Below the pieces are notes generated by a model, which was not told the origin of the DNA, searched no databases, and worked only from the letters and a program-made list of their open reading frames with translations. The translations under genes were made by a program, and so were the position numbers. Positions 8,759 to 17,757 of a stretch of DNA of 64,000 nucleotides are shown here, in pieces. Source of the stretch: Tenggerimyces flavus. Its GTDB lineage: Bacteria > Actinomycetota > Actinomycetes > Propionibacteriales > Actinopolymorphaceae. Every line of letters begins with the position of its first letter. The stretch's first letter is position 1. The DNA lies in contig NZ_JAFBCM010000001.1 in assembly GCF_016907715.1 (NCBI RefSeq), positions 5,890,001 through 5,954,000 of the forward strand, read 5' to 3'.

Positions 8759-9241
8759 GTGCCTGAACTCCAGCGTCTCCGCGCCGACCACGCCCCGGCC
8801 CTCCTCGAGTTCGAACGGGAGAACCGCGCCTACTTCGCCGCGTCGATCCCCGACCGGGGCGACGCGTTCTTCGCGAGCTTCGACCAGCGGCATCGCGATC
8901 TGCTCGCTCTCCAGGACGCCGGGACCGACCATTTCCACGTCCTCGTCGAGCCGGACGGCTCGATCGTCGGGCGTGTCAACCTCGTCTACGTGACGGAGGA
9001 CGGGTCGGCCGACCTCGGCTATCGGATCGCCGAACACGCCGCCGGCCGCGGCCTCGCGACCGCCGCCGTCCGCGAGGTGCTGGAGCTGGCGCCGACGTAC
9101 GGGCTCACCTCGATCCGGGCCGAGACGACGCTCGACAACGCCGCTTCGCGGGTCATCCTCGGGCGCGTCGGCTTCGAACCGACCGGCGACGTCACGCTCA
9201 GCGGCAAGCCGGGCATCAGCTTTCTGTTGAAACTCGCCTGA
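8759..9241 (+). CDS. GNAT-family N-acetyltransferase (RimJ-like)
   Basis: This 160-aa protein starts at GTG 8759 (PELQRLRADHAPALLEF); longer upstream in-frame sequence lacks family similarity. It contains the GNAT core, with DLGYRIAEHAAGRGLATAAVREVLELA giving the RxxGxA-type acetyl-CoA loop. The strand-helix end LDNAASRVILGRVGFEPTGDV is typical of RimJ/RimL acetyltransferases. The acceptor may be a protein N terminus or a small amine; it cannot be predicted. Confidence 0.85.
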   Translation: MPELQRLRADHAPALLEFERENRAYFAASIPDRGDAFFASFDQRHRDLLALQDAGTDHFHVLVEPDGSIVGRVNLVYVTEDGSADLGYRIAEHAAGRGLATAAVREVLELAPTYGLTSIRAETTLDNAASRVILGRVGFEPTGDVTLSGKPGISFLLKLA

Positions 9242-9305
9242 GTCCTGTCGATCCGGGCGGACGCTGTTCGTGTGAGCGGTGTCAGCAGTGTCGAAGGGAG
9301 AAAGC

Positions 9306-9713
9306 ATGGCGTTCAGCGAGGACGAAGCCGCCTACCTCCGCGCGCACACGCTCGGACGGCTCGCGACGCTCGGGGAGGACGGGCAGCCGGACGTGATGCC
9401 GGTCGCGGTGGAGTACGACGGCACCCACCTGTGGGTCGGCGGACCGCCGGGGATCGTCAAGACCCGAAAGTTCCGGAATCTCGCCGCCGGCAGGACGAAG
9501 GTCGCGGTGGTGGTGGACGACCACCCCTCGTTCGACCCGTTCGTCGCCCGGGGGATCCGGATCTATGGGATCGGGGAGCAGCCTTTCGAACGTACCGGCA
9601 TGGTCGGCCCTGGGGTTTATCTGCGGATCACGCCGACGGTCTCCTGGAGCTGGAACCTTGCAGGGGAACCTGTCGGTGAGACCTGGTATCCATCCACGAA
9701 GACCGTCCACTAG
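9306..9713 (+). CDS. PPOX-class F420-dependent oxidoreductase
   Basis: This 135-aa split-beta-barrel flavin/F420-binding protein starts at ATG 9306 behind GGGAGAAAG. It opens with FSEDEAAYLRAHTLGRLATLGEDGQPDVMPVAVEYDG, the typical start of the actinobacterial PPOX/F420 family. RKFRNLAAGRTKVAVVVDD follows, in the cofactor-binding strand. Members reduce diverse substrates with F420H2 or FMN. It is 12 bp upstream of the peptidase E gene and may be co-transcribed with it. Confidence 0.8.
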   Translation: MAFSEDEAAYLRAHTLGRLATLGEDGQPDVMPVAVEYDGTHLWVGGPPGIVKTRKFRNLAAGRTKVAVVVDDHPSFDPFVARGIRIYGIGEQPFERTGMVGPGVYLRITPTVSWSWNLAGEPVGETWYPSTKTVH

Positions 9714-9725
9714 GAAGGGAGAACC

Positions 9726-10460
9726 GTGCGAGTCCTACTCACCTCGTCCGGGATCAGGAACGGAACCATCGAGGACGCGCTGGTCGAGCTGCTGGGCAAG
9801 CCGATCGCCGAGTGCGACGCCCTCTACATCCCCACCGCCATCTATCCGTTCCCCGGCGGGGGCGGGCACGTGCTGCGGACGATGTCCGGTGGGAGTCCGG
9901 CGCGGTTGGCCGACCTGGGGTGGAAGTCGTTGGGCCTGCTGGAGCTGTCGGTGCTGCCCAGCATCGAGGAGGACGCGTGGGTCCCGACGGTCCGGGACGC
10001 CGACGCCCTACTGGTCGGGGGCGGCGACCCGCTGTTCCTCGCCAACTGGATGCGGCGCTCCGGGCTGACCGAGCTGCTGCCGACGCTGCGTTCCGAGGCG
10101 GTTTATGTGGGGGTGAGTGCCGGGAGCATCGCCGCGACCTCGACGTTCGTCGAGACGTTCGTGGACCCGCCCCGCGAGAGCGACGGACCGCTGAAGTCCG
10201 AGCCTGTCGTCTTCGCCACGCCGCAAGGGGACGTGGACAGGATCCTGGTCACGGGACAGGGCGCGGGGCTCGTCGACTTCGGGGTGATCCCGCACTTCGA
10301 GAACCCGGACCATCCCGACGCCTCGTTGCCGAACGCCGAGCTGTGGGCGGCGCGGATTCCCGCGCCGACGTACGCGATCGACGACGACTCCGCGATCAAG
10401 GTGGTCGACGGCGTCGCCGAGGTCGTCTCCGCGGGGCAGTGGAAGCTGTTCCAGCCCTAG
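9726..10460 (+). CDS. Peptidase E-like (S51 family) protein
   Basis: This 244-aa protein starts at GTG 9726 behind AAGGGAG. It has the class I glutamine-amidotransferase-like fold of S51 peptidases. ALLVGGGDPLFLANWMR is the family Gly-rich turn and VGVSAGSIAA is the nucleophile elbow with the catalytic serine. Peptidase E cleaves Asp-Xaa dipeptides; close relatives include cyanophycinase. The stop overlaps the convergent PHP gene by 4 bp. Confidence 0.85.
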   Translation: MRVLLTSSGIRNGTIEDALVELLGKPIAECDALYIPTAIYPFPGGGGHVLRTMSGGSPARLADLGWKSLGLLELSVLPSIEEDAWVPTVRDADALLVGGGDPLFLANWMRRSGLTELLPTLRSEAVYVGVSAGSIAATSTFVETFVDPPRESDGPLKSEPVVFATPQGDVDRILVTGQGAGLVDFGVIPHFENPDHPDASLPNAELWAARIPAPTYAIDDDSAIKVVDGVAEVVSAGQWKLFQP

Positions 10461-11491
10461 TCGACGGAGTGCTGCTCGGTCCAGGCGAGGAGGTCGTCGA
10501 GCTCCATCGTGTTGACGATCCGGTCGCCGGGGACGCCGCACTCCTCGGCGCGGAGGCAGCCGTACGGTTGCCAGTCCAGCTGTCCGGGCGCGTGCGCGTC
10601 GGTGTCGAGGGAGAAGACGCAGCCCATCTCCTCGGCCAGCCGGAGCAGGCGCTTCGGCGGGTCGAGGCGCTCCGGCCGGGAGTTGATCTCGACGGCCACG
10701 TCGAAGCGGCGGCAGGCCTCGAACACGATCTCGGCGTCGAACGTCGACTCTGGCCGCGTTCCTCGTCCGCCGGTGATGAGGCGACCGGTGCAGTGGCCGA
10801 GGACGTCGACGTTCGGGTTGGCGATCGCGATCACCATCCGCCGCGTCATCTCGTCGGACTCCATGCGCAGCTTCGAGTGCACGCTCGCGACCACGAGGTC
10901 GAGCTCGGCGAGGATCTCCGGTGACTGGTCGAGGCGGCCGTCTTCGAGGATGTCGACCTCGATGCCGGTGAGGATCCGGAACGGTGCCAACTCGGCGTTG
11001 ACACGCTTGACAACGTCGAGCTGCTCGCGGAGGCGTTCGATCGACAGGCCGTTCGCGACCTTCAACCGGGGCGAGTGATCGGTCAGCGCCATGTAGTCGT
11101 GGCCGAGCTCGATCGCGGTCTCGGCCATCTCCTCGATCGGGCTGCCGCCGTCGGACCACTCCGAGTGGGTGTGCAGATCGCCGCGCAGCATCGAGCGCAG
11201 CGCGTCTCCCCCGGCGACGAGTGGGCCAACGACCGACTCGAGCTTCGCCAGGTAGTCGGCGGTCCTGCCCTCGGCCGCCTCCATGACGACCTTGGCCGTG
11301 GTCTTGCCGACGTCGGGTACGTCGGTCAGCGATCCTGCGGCGACGTGGGCGTCCAGCTCCTTGGGCGACAGCTTCTGCAACGCCCACGCTGCTTTGCGAA
11401 ACGCCCGGACCCGGTGCGTCTCCTCGCGCTTGCGTTCGAGCAGGAACCCGATCCGCTGCAGCTGCCGGATCGGAGGCAGAACGTCGTTCAC
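10457..11491 (-). CDS. PHP-domain phosphoesterase (PolX-like) protein
   Basis: The first part (about residues 5-85) is a helix-hairpin-helix region like the PolX lyase domain (RIGFLLERKREETHRVRAFRKA, then LTDVPDVGKTTAKVV). The rest is a PHP metal-dependent phosphoesterase: GDLHTHSEWSDGG carries the first metal ligands, ALTDHSP the second set and SLDTDAHAPG the late ligands. There is no polymerase palm. Such proteins act on DNA ends or small phosphates. The start is uncertain: GTG 11491 fits homologues; GTG 11497 is also possible and neither has a strong ribosome-binding site. Confidence 0.85.
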   Translation of the reverse strand: MNDVLPPIRQLQRIGFLLERKREETHRVRAFRKAAWALQKLSPKELDAHVAAGSLTDVPDVGKTTAKVVMEAAEGRTADYLAKLESVVGPLVAGGDALRSMLRGDLHTHSEWSDGGSPIEEMAETAIELGHDYMALTDHSPRLKVANGLSIERLREQLDVVKRVNAELAPFRILTGIEVDILEDGRLDQSPEILAELDLVVASVHSKLRMESDEMTRRMVIAIANPNVDVLGHCTGRLITGGRGTRPESTFDAEIVFEACRRFDVAVEINSRPERLDPPKRLLRLAEEMGCVFSLDTDAHAPGQLDWQPYGCLRAEECGVPGDRIVNTMELDDLLAWTEQHSVD

Positions 11492-11631
11492 AGGCACGTG
11501 TCTACCACGTGGGTGGGGTTGGAGCGGGCGCCGCCGACCCCCAGTACGCCGGCGCCCGCCCGTACCGGAGAAGAGACGCCGCCAGACCATGAAGCGGTTC
11601 CCACCAGCACTCTCGTGGCAGACTCCACGGC

Positions 11632-12807
11632 ATGCCGAGGAGCCGGGCGACGACCGCAGCGCATCTGGAACGCGCCTCCGGCATGCTCGCCTCCGCGACG
11701 ATCGACCGGATGCAGGACCGGCTGGACTGGTTCCGCGGCATGAACCCGCAGGACCGCTCCTGGATCGGTCTGGTCGCGCAGACCTTCATCGCCGCGTTCG
11801 TCGCCTGGTTCCGCGATCCCGGTCCCGGTCCGATCGTCACCGCCGATGTGCTCGGTACGGCGCCGCGCGAGATCGCGCGCAAGGTGACCTTGCATCAGAC
11901 CGTCGAGATGATCCGGATCGGCATCGAGGTCGTCGAGGAGAAGGTCGTCGACATCGTCCCGAAGGACGACGTACCGACCGTCCGCGAGGCCGTGCTGCTC
12001 TACTCCCGCGAGATCGCGTTCGCCGCGGCCGCCGTGTACGCGCGGGCGGCCGAGCAGCGCGGTGCGTGGGACGCCCGGCTCGAGGCGTTGATCGTCGACT
12101 CGATCCTGCGTGGCGAGGCCGACGAGGCCATCCGGTCCAGAGCCGCCGCGCTCGGCTGGTCGGAGTCGAGCCAGGTGCTCGTCGTCGTCGGCCGTACTCC
12201 CGGCGGCGACACCGAGACGGTCGTCGCCCGCATGCGCCGGGACGGCCGACACGCCGGGCTCGACGTCCTCACCGGCGTCCAGGGCGACCGCATGGTCGTG
12301 ATCCTCGGAGGCGTGGAAGATCCACAAAAATCCGCCGGCCGCGTCGCCAGCCACTTCGGCCAGGGCGCGGTCGTCTTCGGAACGATCGTCGCCGACCTGC
12401 TCGCCGCCTCCACATCCGCGCGAACGGCGATCGCCGGTCTCCGCGCGGCCCCCGCTTGGCCCGACGCGCCGCGCCCAGTGGCGGCCGAGGACCTGCTCCC
12501 CGAGCGCGCGCTGTCCGGAGACGGCCACGCCCGGCGGCAGCTCGTACGCGACGTTTACGCCCCACTCGCGGCTACCGGACCGGTGTTGCTGGAGACGCTC
12601 GCCGCGTTCTTCGAGACCGGAGGCTCGGTCGAGGCGACCGCACGCCTGCTGTTCGTGCACGCCAACACCGTGCGTTACCGGCTCAGGCGCATCACCGAGC
12701 TGTCCGGTTACAGCCCGTCGAACCCGCGGCACGCCTACACCCTCCGGATCGCCCTCACGCTCGGCCGATTGCTCGCTCCGGAAGAACAGGCGCCCGAGGC
12801 GCGCTAG
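11632..12807 (+). CDS. fasR: FasR-like PucR-family regulator of fatty acid synthesis
   Basis: This 391-aa regulator ends in the PucR-type helix-turn-helix: TGGSVEATARLLFVHANTVRYRLRRI, around residues 333-360. The preceding portion is the divergent sensor region of this class. In Streptomyces coelicolor, FasR is a regulator of this type encoded directly before fabD that activates the fabDHPF operon. Here the gene is also immediately upstream and co-oriented with fabD, fabH, acpP and fabF. The symbol therefore rests on family plus position. Confidence 0.85.
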   Translation: MPRSRATTAAHLERASGMLASATIDRMQDRLDWFRGMNPQDRSWIGLVAQTFIAAFVAWFRDPGPGPIVTADVLGTAPREIARKVTLHQTVEMIRIGIEVVEEKVVDIVPKDDVPTVREAVLLYSREIAFAAAAVYARAAEQRGAWDARLEALIVDSILRGEADEAIRSRAAALGWSESSQVLVVVGRTPGGDTETVVARMRRDGRHAGLDVLTGVQGDRMVVILGGVEDPQKSAGRVASHFGQGAVVFGTIVADLLAASTSARTAIAGLRAAPAWPDAPRPVAAEDLLPERALSGDGHARRQLVRDVYAPLAATGPVLLETLAAFFETGGSVEATARLLFVHANTVRYRLRRITELSGYSPSNPRHAYTLRIALTLGRLLAPEEQAPEAR

Positions 12808-13056
12808 GTCGCAAGAGAGTCGGCGGCGGCGTTCCTGTCCAGACACCAACGCGCCGACGGCGCTCACCGCGGCGGCGACATGTTCGGACATTCCGGGCGC
12901 CGTCGTCGCGCGGGGGTGGCTGGACGGGGACGCCTTATGCCGCCGACCGGTGCGACCTTCTGAAAGCTACTTGTAGGAACCCCACAGCAACCCACCGCAA
13001 ATCTTCGTCTCCTCAGGATGCCCGTCACCCACCGTTCACTTGCGATCGTGGAAGGC
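12808..13056 (+). promoter_or_regulatory. fasR-fabD intergenic region, probable fab operon promoter
   Basis: This 249-bp gap has no gene. It probably holds the fabD promoter and FasR sites. A small dyad CTACTTGTAG at 12967-12976 is the only symmetric element I see; assigning it to FasR is a guess. Confidence 0.4.
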
Positions 13057-14259
13057 ATGCTGGTCGTCGTAGCGCCCGGGCAAGGGGCGCAAACCCCTGG
13101 ATTCCTCGAACCGTGGCTCGAGGACCCCACCTTTGCCGAACGTATGCGTTGGTTGTCGGCGGTTTGCGACATCGACCTCGTGCACTACGGCACCAAGGCC
13201 GACGCCGAGACGATCCGCAACACCGCCATCGCGCAGCCGCTGCTCGTGGCCTCCGGGCTCGTCGCGGCCCTCGCGCTGTTCCCCCATCCCTCCGCGTCCG
13301 CGTTCCGCCGGATCGACCTCGCCGCCGGCCACAGCGTCGGTGAGGTCACCGCGGCCGCCGGCGTCGGCGTGATCACCGCCGAGCAGGCGATGGTGTTCGT
13401 TCGCGAACGCGGCAAGGCGATGGCCGAGGCCGCCGCGAAGACCCCCACCGGGATGATGGCCGTCCTCGGCGGCGACCCCGAAGAGGTCCTCGACGCGATC
13501 GCGAAGCACGGCCTCACCGCCGCGAACAACAACGGTCCCGGCCAGGTCGTCGCCGCCGGCACGCTGGAGGACCTGGAGAAGTTCAGCGCGAACCCGCCCG
13601 CGAAGACCCGGCTCGTCCCGCTGCAGGTCGCCGGCGCGTTCCACACCCACTACGTCCACCACGCGGTCGAGCTGCTCGGCGGGTACGCCCGCGCGATCAG
13701 CACCCACGACCCCCGTACTCGGCTGCTGTCCAACCGCGACGGCCACGTCGTGCACAACGGCCGCGAGGTGCTCGACCGGATCGTCAAGCAGGTCAGCTCC
13801 CCCGTCCGCTGGGACCTGTGCATGCAGGCGATGCAGGACCTCGGCGTCACCGGCATGCTGGAGATCCCGCCCGCCGGCACGTTGACCGGCATCGCCCGGC
13901 GCGCGCTGCGCGGCGTCGAGACGTTCGCGCTCAAGACCCCGGACCAGCTCGACGACGCCCGCGCGTTCGTCGAGAAGCACGGTGAACGCAGCCCGCTGGA
14001 GGGCAACCCGACCTGGCGGCTGCTCGTGTCGCCGGTCAAGGGCACGTTCAGCGTGGCCCAAGACCACCCTTCTACCGGCACCGAGCTCCAACCCGGCGCT
14101 CTGGTCGGCAGCGTGCACAGCCTGCGGGACGACCTCCCCGTGGCGGCACCGCACGGAGGCACGATCGTGGAATGGCTCGTGGAGGACGGCGATCCCGTCT
14201 CACCGGGCCAACCCATCGTCCGGTTGCACCCGCATCCGGCCGGGGTGGGGACCCCGTGA
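13057..14259 (+). CDS. fabD: Malonyl-CoA:ACP transacylase with C-terminal biotinyl/lipoyl-like domain
   Basis: This 400-aa protein starts at ATG 13057 (MLVVVAPGQGAQTPG), matching FabD N termini. The transacylase domain covers about residues 1-300, with the nucleophile elbow GHSVGE (Ser93) and conserved FHTHYV (His). FabD normally ends near residue 310. Here residues of about 325-395 form an extra domain beginning LLVSPVKGTF that lines up with biotin carboxyl carrier domains through GGTIVEWLVEDGDPVSPGQP. At the attachment site SLRD replaces AMKM, so Arg357 stands where the modified lysine should be. It supplies malonyl-ACP for chain elongation. Its stop overlaps the fabH start (GTGA). Confidence 0.92.
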   Translation: MLVVVAPGQGAQTPGFLEPWLEDPTFAERMRWLSAVCDIDLVHYGTKADAETIRNTAIAQPLLVASGLVAALALFPHPSASAFRRIDLAAGHSVGEVTAAAGVGVITAEQAMVFVRERGKAMAEAAAKTPTGMMAVLGGDPEEVLDAIAKHGLTAANNNGPGQVVAAGTLEDLEKFSANPPAKTRLVPLQVAGAFHTHYVHHAVELLGGYARAISTHDPRTRLLSNRDGHVVHNGREVLDRIVKQVSSPVRWDLCMQAMQDLGVTGMLEIPPAGTLTGIARRALRGVETFALKTPDQLDDARAFVEKHGERSPLEGNPTWRLLVSPVKGTFSVAQDHPSTGTELQPGALVGSVHSLRDDLPVAAPHGGTIVEWLVEDGDPVSPGQPIVRLHPHPAGVGTP

Positions 14260-15254
14260 CGGCGGTGATCCGCCCGGTACGAGGAGCAGACAACGCCAAG
14301 ATCCTGGGCGTCGGTGGCTACCGCCCCGCCCGGGTCGTCCCCAACTCCGAGATCGTCGACCGGATCGACTCCTCCGACGAGTGGATCCGGACCCGGTCCG
14401 GGATCGTCAGCCGGCGCGTCGCCGGGCCTGAGGAGACCGTTCGCTGGATGGCCGTGCAGGCCGGCGGCAAGGCGCTCGCGTACGCGGGCATCTCCCCCGA
14501 CCAGATCGGCTGCGTCCTCATCTCGACCGTGTCGCACCTGATCCAGACGCCGGCGATCGCGCCGGCGATCGCGACCGACCTCGGCTCGCACGACGCCGCC
14601 GCGTTCGACATCGGCGCCGGCTGCGCGGGCTTCTGCTACGGCGTGGAGCTCGCCCAGGGCATGGTGCGGAACGGGTCCGCCGAGTACGTCCTCGTGATCG
14701 GCGTCGAACGGCTCTCCGACATCGCCAACCCCGACGACCGGACGACCGCGTTCCTGTTCGGCGACGGCGCGGGCGCGGCGGTCGTGGGTCCGTCGGACGA
14801 GCCGGGCATCGGACCGGTCGTCTGGGGCTCGGACGGCTCGCAGGACAAGACGATCGAGCAGCCGGTGGCGTGGGACGCCGCGATGGAAGAGGGCGCGTAC
14901 CCGTACCTCGTCATGCAGGGCAACGCGGTGTTCCGGTGGGCTTCGTACTCGATGGCGAAGGTCGCGCAGGAGGCGCTCGACCGCGCCGGAGTGGCGGCGG
15001 CCGACCTGGACGCGTTCATCCCGCACCAGGCCAACATGCGCATCACCGACGCGATGGTGAAGGCGCTGAAACTGCCCGAGCACGTGGTGATCGCGCGCGA
15101 CATCGCCGAGCAGGGCAACACGTCGGCGGCGTCGATCCCCTTGGCAATGGAGCGAATGCTGCAAACCGGCGAGGTGAGGAGCGGCGATACGGCGTTGCTC
15201 ATCGGGTTCGGCGCGGGGCTGGTCTATGCGGCCCAGGTCGTCACAATCCCCTAG
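14256..15254 (+). CDS. fabH: Beta-ketoacyl-ACP synthase III
   Basis: This 332-aa thiolase-fold enzyme starts FAS-II by condensing an acyl-CoA starter with malonyl-ACP. GTG 14256 overlaps the fabD stop. The triad is complete: Cys123 in GAGCAGF, His257 in IPHQAN and Asn288 in EQGNTSAAS. The DEWIRTRSGI segment near residue 43 is the CoA-binding tryptophan/arginine region. In actinobacteria the preferred starters are usually branched-chain acyl-CoAs; selectivity cannot be read directly here. Confidence 0.95.
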   Translation: MTAVIRPVRGADNAKILGVGGYRPARVVPNSEIVDRIDSSDEWIRTRSGIVSRRVAGPEETVRWMAVQAGGKALAYAGISPDQIGCVLISTVSHLIQTPAIAPAIATDLGSHDAAAFDIGAGCAGFCYGVELAQGMVRNGSAEYVLVIGVERLSDIANPDDRTTAFLFGDGAGAAVVGPSDEPGIGPVVWGSDGSQDKTIEQPVAWDAAMEEGAYPYLVMQGNAVFRWASYSMAKVAQEALDRAGVAAADLDAFIPHQANMRITDAMVKALKLPEHVVIARDIAEQGNTSAASIPLAMERMLQTGEVRSGDTALLIGFGAGLVYAAQVVTIP

Positions 15255-15328
15255 TCTCGCTACCTAATCGCCCGGGTCCAAGGAATGGGCGCGGAAGTAC
15301 ATCCGACGAAGAAGGAGCACCAAGGCAC

Positions 15329-15574
15329 ATGGCCACCACCGAGGAGATCCGCGCCGGGCTCGCGGACATCGTGAACGAGGTCGCGGGAATCCCGACCGAG
15401 GACGTCCAGCTGGACAAGTCGTTCACCGACGACCTGGACGTCGACTCGCTGTCGATGGTCGAGGTCGTCGTCGCGGCTGAGGAGAAGTTCGGCGTGAAGA
15501 TCCCCGACGACGAGGTGAAGAACCTCAAGACCGTCGGCGACGCCGTCGCCTACATCGAGCGTTCGCAGGGCTAG
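15329..15574 (+). CDS. acpP: Acyl carrier protein
   Basis: This 81-aa acidic four-helix protein starts at ATG 15329 behind AAGGAGCACCAAGG. The phosphopantetheine site is Ser40 in DVDSLSM. PDDEVKNLKTVGDAVAYI forms the last helix. It carries the growing acyl chain between the Fab enzymes. The separation from fabH (74 bp) and fabF (91 bp) leaves room for its own translation signals, as expected for the most abundant product of the operon. Confidence 0.95.
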   Translation: MATTEEIRAGLADIVNEVAGIPTEDVQLDKSFTDDLDVDSLSMVEVVVAAEEKFGVKIPDDEVKNLKTVGDAVAYIERSQG

Positions 15575-15665
15575 TTCGCTCTTTCGTACGTACGTCAGGG
15601 GCCGGGTGGGTCGATCCTCACCCGGCACTCGACACCAGTTTTGAACACCACCGGAGGAGATCCCG

Positions 15666-16904
15666 ATGAGCACCAAGGTTGTCGTGACGGGCGTGGGGGC
15701 GACGACCCCTGCCGGCGGCGATGTTCCGTCGACGTGGAAGGGAATGCTCGACGGGCGCTCCTACGGCGGCAAGCTGACCGAGGAGGAGTTCTCGCTCCTC
15801 CCCTCGCGGATCGCCGCGCGCGCCGCGGTCGAGCCGGCCGAGGTCATGAAGCGGGTCGAGGCGCGCAAGCTCGACCGGTTCGAGCAGTTCGCGCTGATCG
15901 CCTCGCGGGAGGCGTGGCAGGACGCGGGCCTGTATGAGGCCGAGGTGCCGGGCGAGCGCATCGCGGTCTCGGTCGCGTCGGGCATCGGCGGCGTGATCAG
16001 CCTGCTGACCGCCTGGGACATGCTGAAGGAGAAGGGCCCCCGGCACGTCACCCCGTTCATGATCCCGATGATCATGCCGAACGGTGGCGCCGCCTGGGTG
16101 GGCCTGGAGTTCGGTGCGCAGGCCGCCGTGCAGACGCCGGTCGCCGCGTGTGCGTCCGGCAACGAGGCGATCCGGCACGGCGTGGAGCTGATCCGCGCGG
16201 GCAAGGCCGACGTGGCGCTCGTCGGTGGTGCCGAGGCGGCGATCCACCCGCTGCCGCTCGCGGCGTTCGGCGCGATGATGGCGGTCTCGCGGCGCAACGA
16301 CGACCCGGAGCACGCTTCGCGCCCGTTCGACAAGGGCCGCGACGGGTTCCTGCTCGGTGAGGGCGCGGGCATGCTCGTGCTGGAGAACGAGGAGACCGCG
16401 CGGGCCCGGGGCGCGCGGATCTACTGCGAGGTCGCGGGTACTGGCGCGTCCGGCGACGCGCATCACATCGTCGCGCCGCACCCGGAGGGCCGGGGCAACG
16501 CGGCGGCGATGCGTGAGGCGCTGAAGGACTCTCAGCTGACGCCGCAGGACATCGTGCACATCAACGCGCACGCGACGTCGACGCCGGTGGGCGACATCGC
16601 CGAGAACGTCGGCATCCGCGCGGTCTTCGGCGAGCACGCCTCGAAGATCGTCGTCACCGCGCCGAAGGGCGGCATCGGCCACCTGCTCGGCGCTGCCGGC
16701 GCGGTCGAGTCGATCGCCACGATCCTCGCGCTGCACCACCGCGTGGTGCCGCCGACGGTCAACCTCGAGGAGCAGGACGAGCAGATCGACCTCGACGTCG
16801 CGGTCAAGCCGCGCGAGCTCCCGGCGACCGGGCAGCTCGCCGCGATCAACAACTCGTTCGGCTTCGGCGGGCACAACCTGGTCATCGCGTTCCGTACGGT
16901 CTGA
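15666..16904 (+). CDS. fabF: Beta-ketoacyl-ACP synthase II
   Basis: This 412-aa elongating condensing enzyme starts at ATG 15666 behind GGAGGAGAT. Active-site residues are Cys162 in VAACASGNEA, His in NAHATSTPVGD and His in GIGHLLGAAGAVES. The C terminus NNSFGFGGHN is the usual gating loop. It extends acyl-ACP chains and completes the fabD-fabH-acpP-fabF order. The final base of its TGA is the first base of the following ATG. Confidence 0.95.
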   Translation: MSTKVVVTGVGATTPAGGDVPSTWKGMLDGRSYGGKLTEEEFSLLPSRIAARAAVEPAEVMKRVEARKLDRFEQFALIASREAWQDAGLYEAEVPGERIAVSVASGIGGVISLLTAWDMLKEKGPRHVTPFMIPMIMPNGGAAWVGLEFGAQAAVQTPVAACASGNEAIRHGVELIRAGKADVALVGGAEAAIHPLPLAAFGAMMAVSRRNDDPEHASRPFDKGRDGFLLGEGAGMLVLENEETARARGARIYCEVAGTGASGDAHHIVAPHPEGRGNAAAMREALKDSQLTPQDIVHINAHATSTPVGDIAENVGIRAVFGEHASKIVVTAPKGGIGHLLGAAGAVESIATILALHHRVVPPTVNLEEQDEQIDLDVAVKPRELPATGQLAAINNSFGFGGHNLVIAFRTV

Positions 16905-17677
16905 TGGGCGTCCTGGACTCGTTCTCGCTGGCCGGCCGCGTCGCTCTGGTGACGGGCGGGTCGCGCGGGTTGGGCTTCGCGATCGCCCGTGCCCTGGGCG
17001 AGGCGGGCGCTGCTGTGGGATTGGTGGCGCGCGACGGTGCCGCTGTTGCTTCGGCCGCGGAGTCGCTTGCGGCGTTGGGGATTCGTACGTTCGCAACTTC
17101 GGCGGACGTGCGCTCAGCGTCGTCGGTGGACGCCGCCGTGTCCGCCGTCTCGGACGCGCTCGGAGCTCCGGTGTCGGTGCTGGTGAACAACGCGGGGATC
17201 TCGATCCCGGGGCGGGCGCTGGAGGTGGAGCCGTCGGACTGGTCGGACGTGCTGTCGACCAACCTGGACGGGGTGTTCCACTGCTCGCGGGCGGTGTGCT
17301 CGCGGCTGGTGGCTGCGGGCATGCCGGGGACGATCGTCAACGTGGGCTCGATGTCCGCGTTCATCGTCAACCAGCCACGGTGGCAGCCTGCCTACCTCGC
17401 CTCGAAGGCAGCGGTGCACCAACTGACCCGCGCGCTGGCCGCCGAGTGGGCGCCGCACGGGGTGCGCGTGAACGCGATCGCCCCGGGCTACTTCCTCACC
17501 GAACAGTCGCCGGTCGATCAACCGGAGTTCCGCGCAACCTGCGTCGAGCCCGCAGCCCTGAAGCGCTGGGGCGAACCCCACGAGCTCGGCCCCGCCGTGA
17601 CCTTCCTCGCCAGCGAGGCCTCCAGCTTCATGACCGGCTCCATCGTCGTCATCGACGGCGGCTTCACCCTGTTCTGA
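16904..17677 (+). CDS. SDR-family oxidoreductase (FabG-like)
   Basis: This 257-aa classical short-chain dehydrogenase has the cofactor motif TGGSRGLGFAIA near residue 17, NNAG and the catalytic YLASK (Tyr164, Lys168). ALAAEWAPHGVRVNAIAPGYF and a SFMTGSIVVIDGG end are typical. TGATG coupling to fabF suggests a role with the fatty acid cluster, for example as 3-oxoacyl reductase. Gluconate or sugar dehydrogenase relatives look alike, so the substrate is open. Confidence 0.85.
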   Translation: MGVLDSFSLAGRVALVTGGSRGLGFAIARALGEAGAAVGLVARDGAAVASAAESLAALGIRTFATSADVRSASSVDAAVSAVSDALGAPVSVLVNNAGISIPGRALEVEPSDWSDVLSTNLDGVFHCSRAVCSRLVAAGMPGTIVNVGSMSAFIVNQPRWQPAYLASKAAVHQLTRALAAEWAPHGVRVNAIAPGYFLTEQSPVDQPEFRATCVEPAALKRWGEPHELGPAVTFLASEASSFMTGSIVVIDGGFTLF

Positions 17678-17757
17678 TACGGACCTGCCTGTCCGACCGC
17701 GCCGTTGACCTAGTTGCAGGCCCGCCGGCACATGCGCGGCGAGGCAATGAAGCCATC

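Noticed and set aside
13018-13056. Upstream ATG at 13018 as fabD start
   Set aside because: FabD proteins begin at the MLVVVAPGQG segment; the extra residues have no family counterpart.
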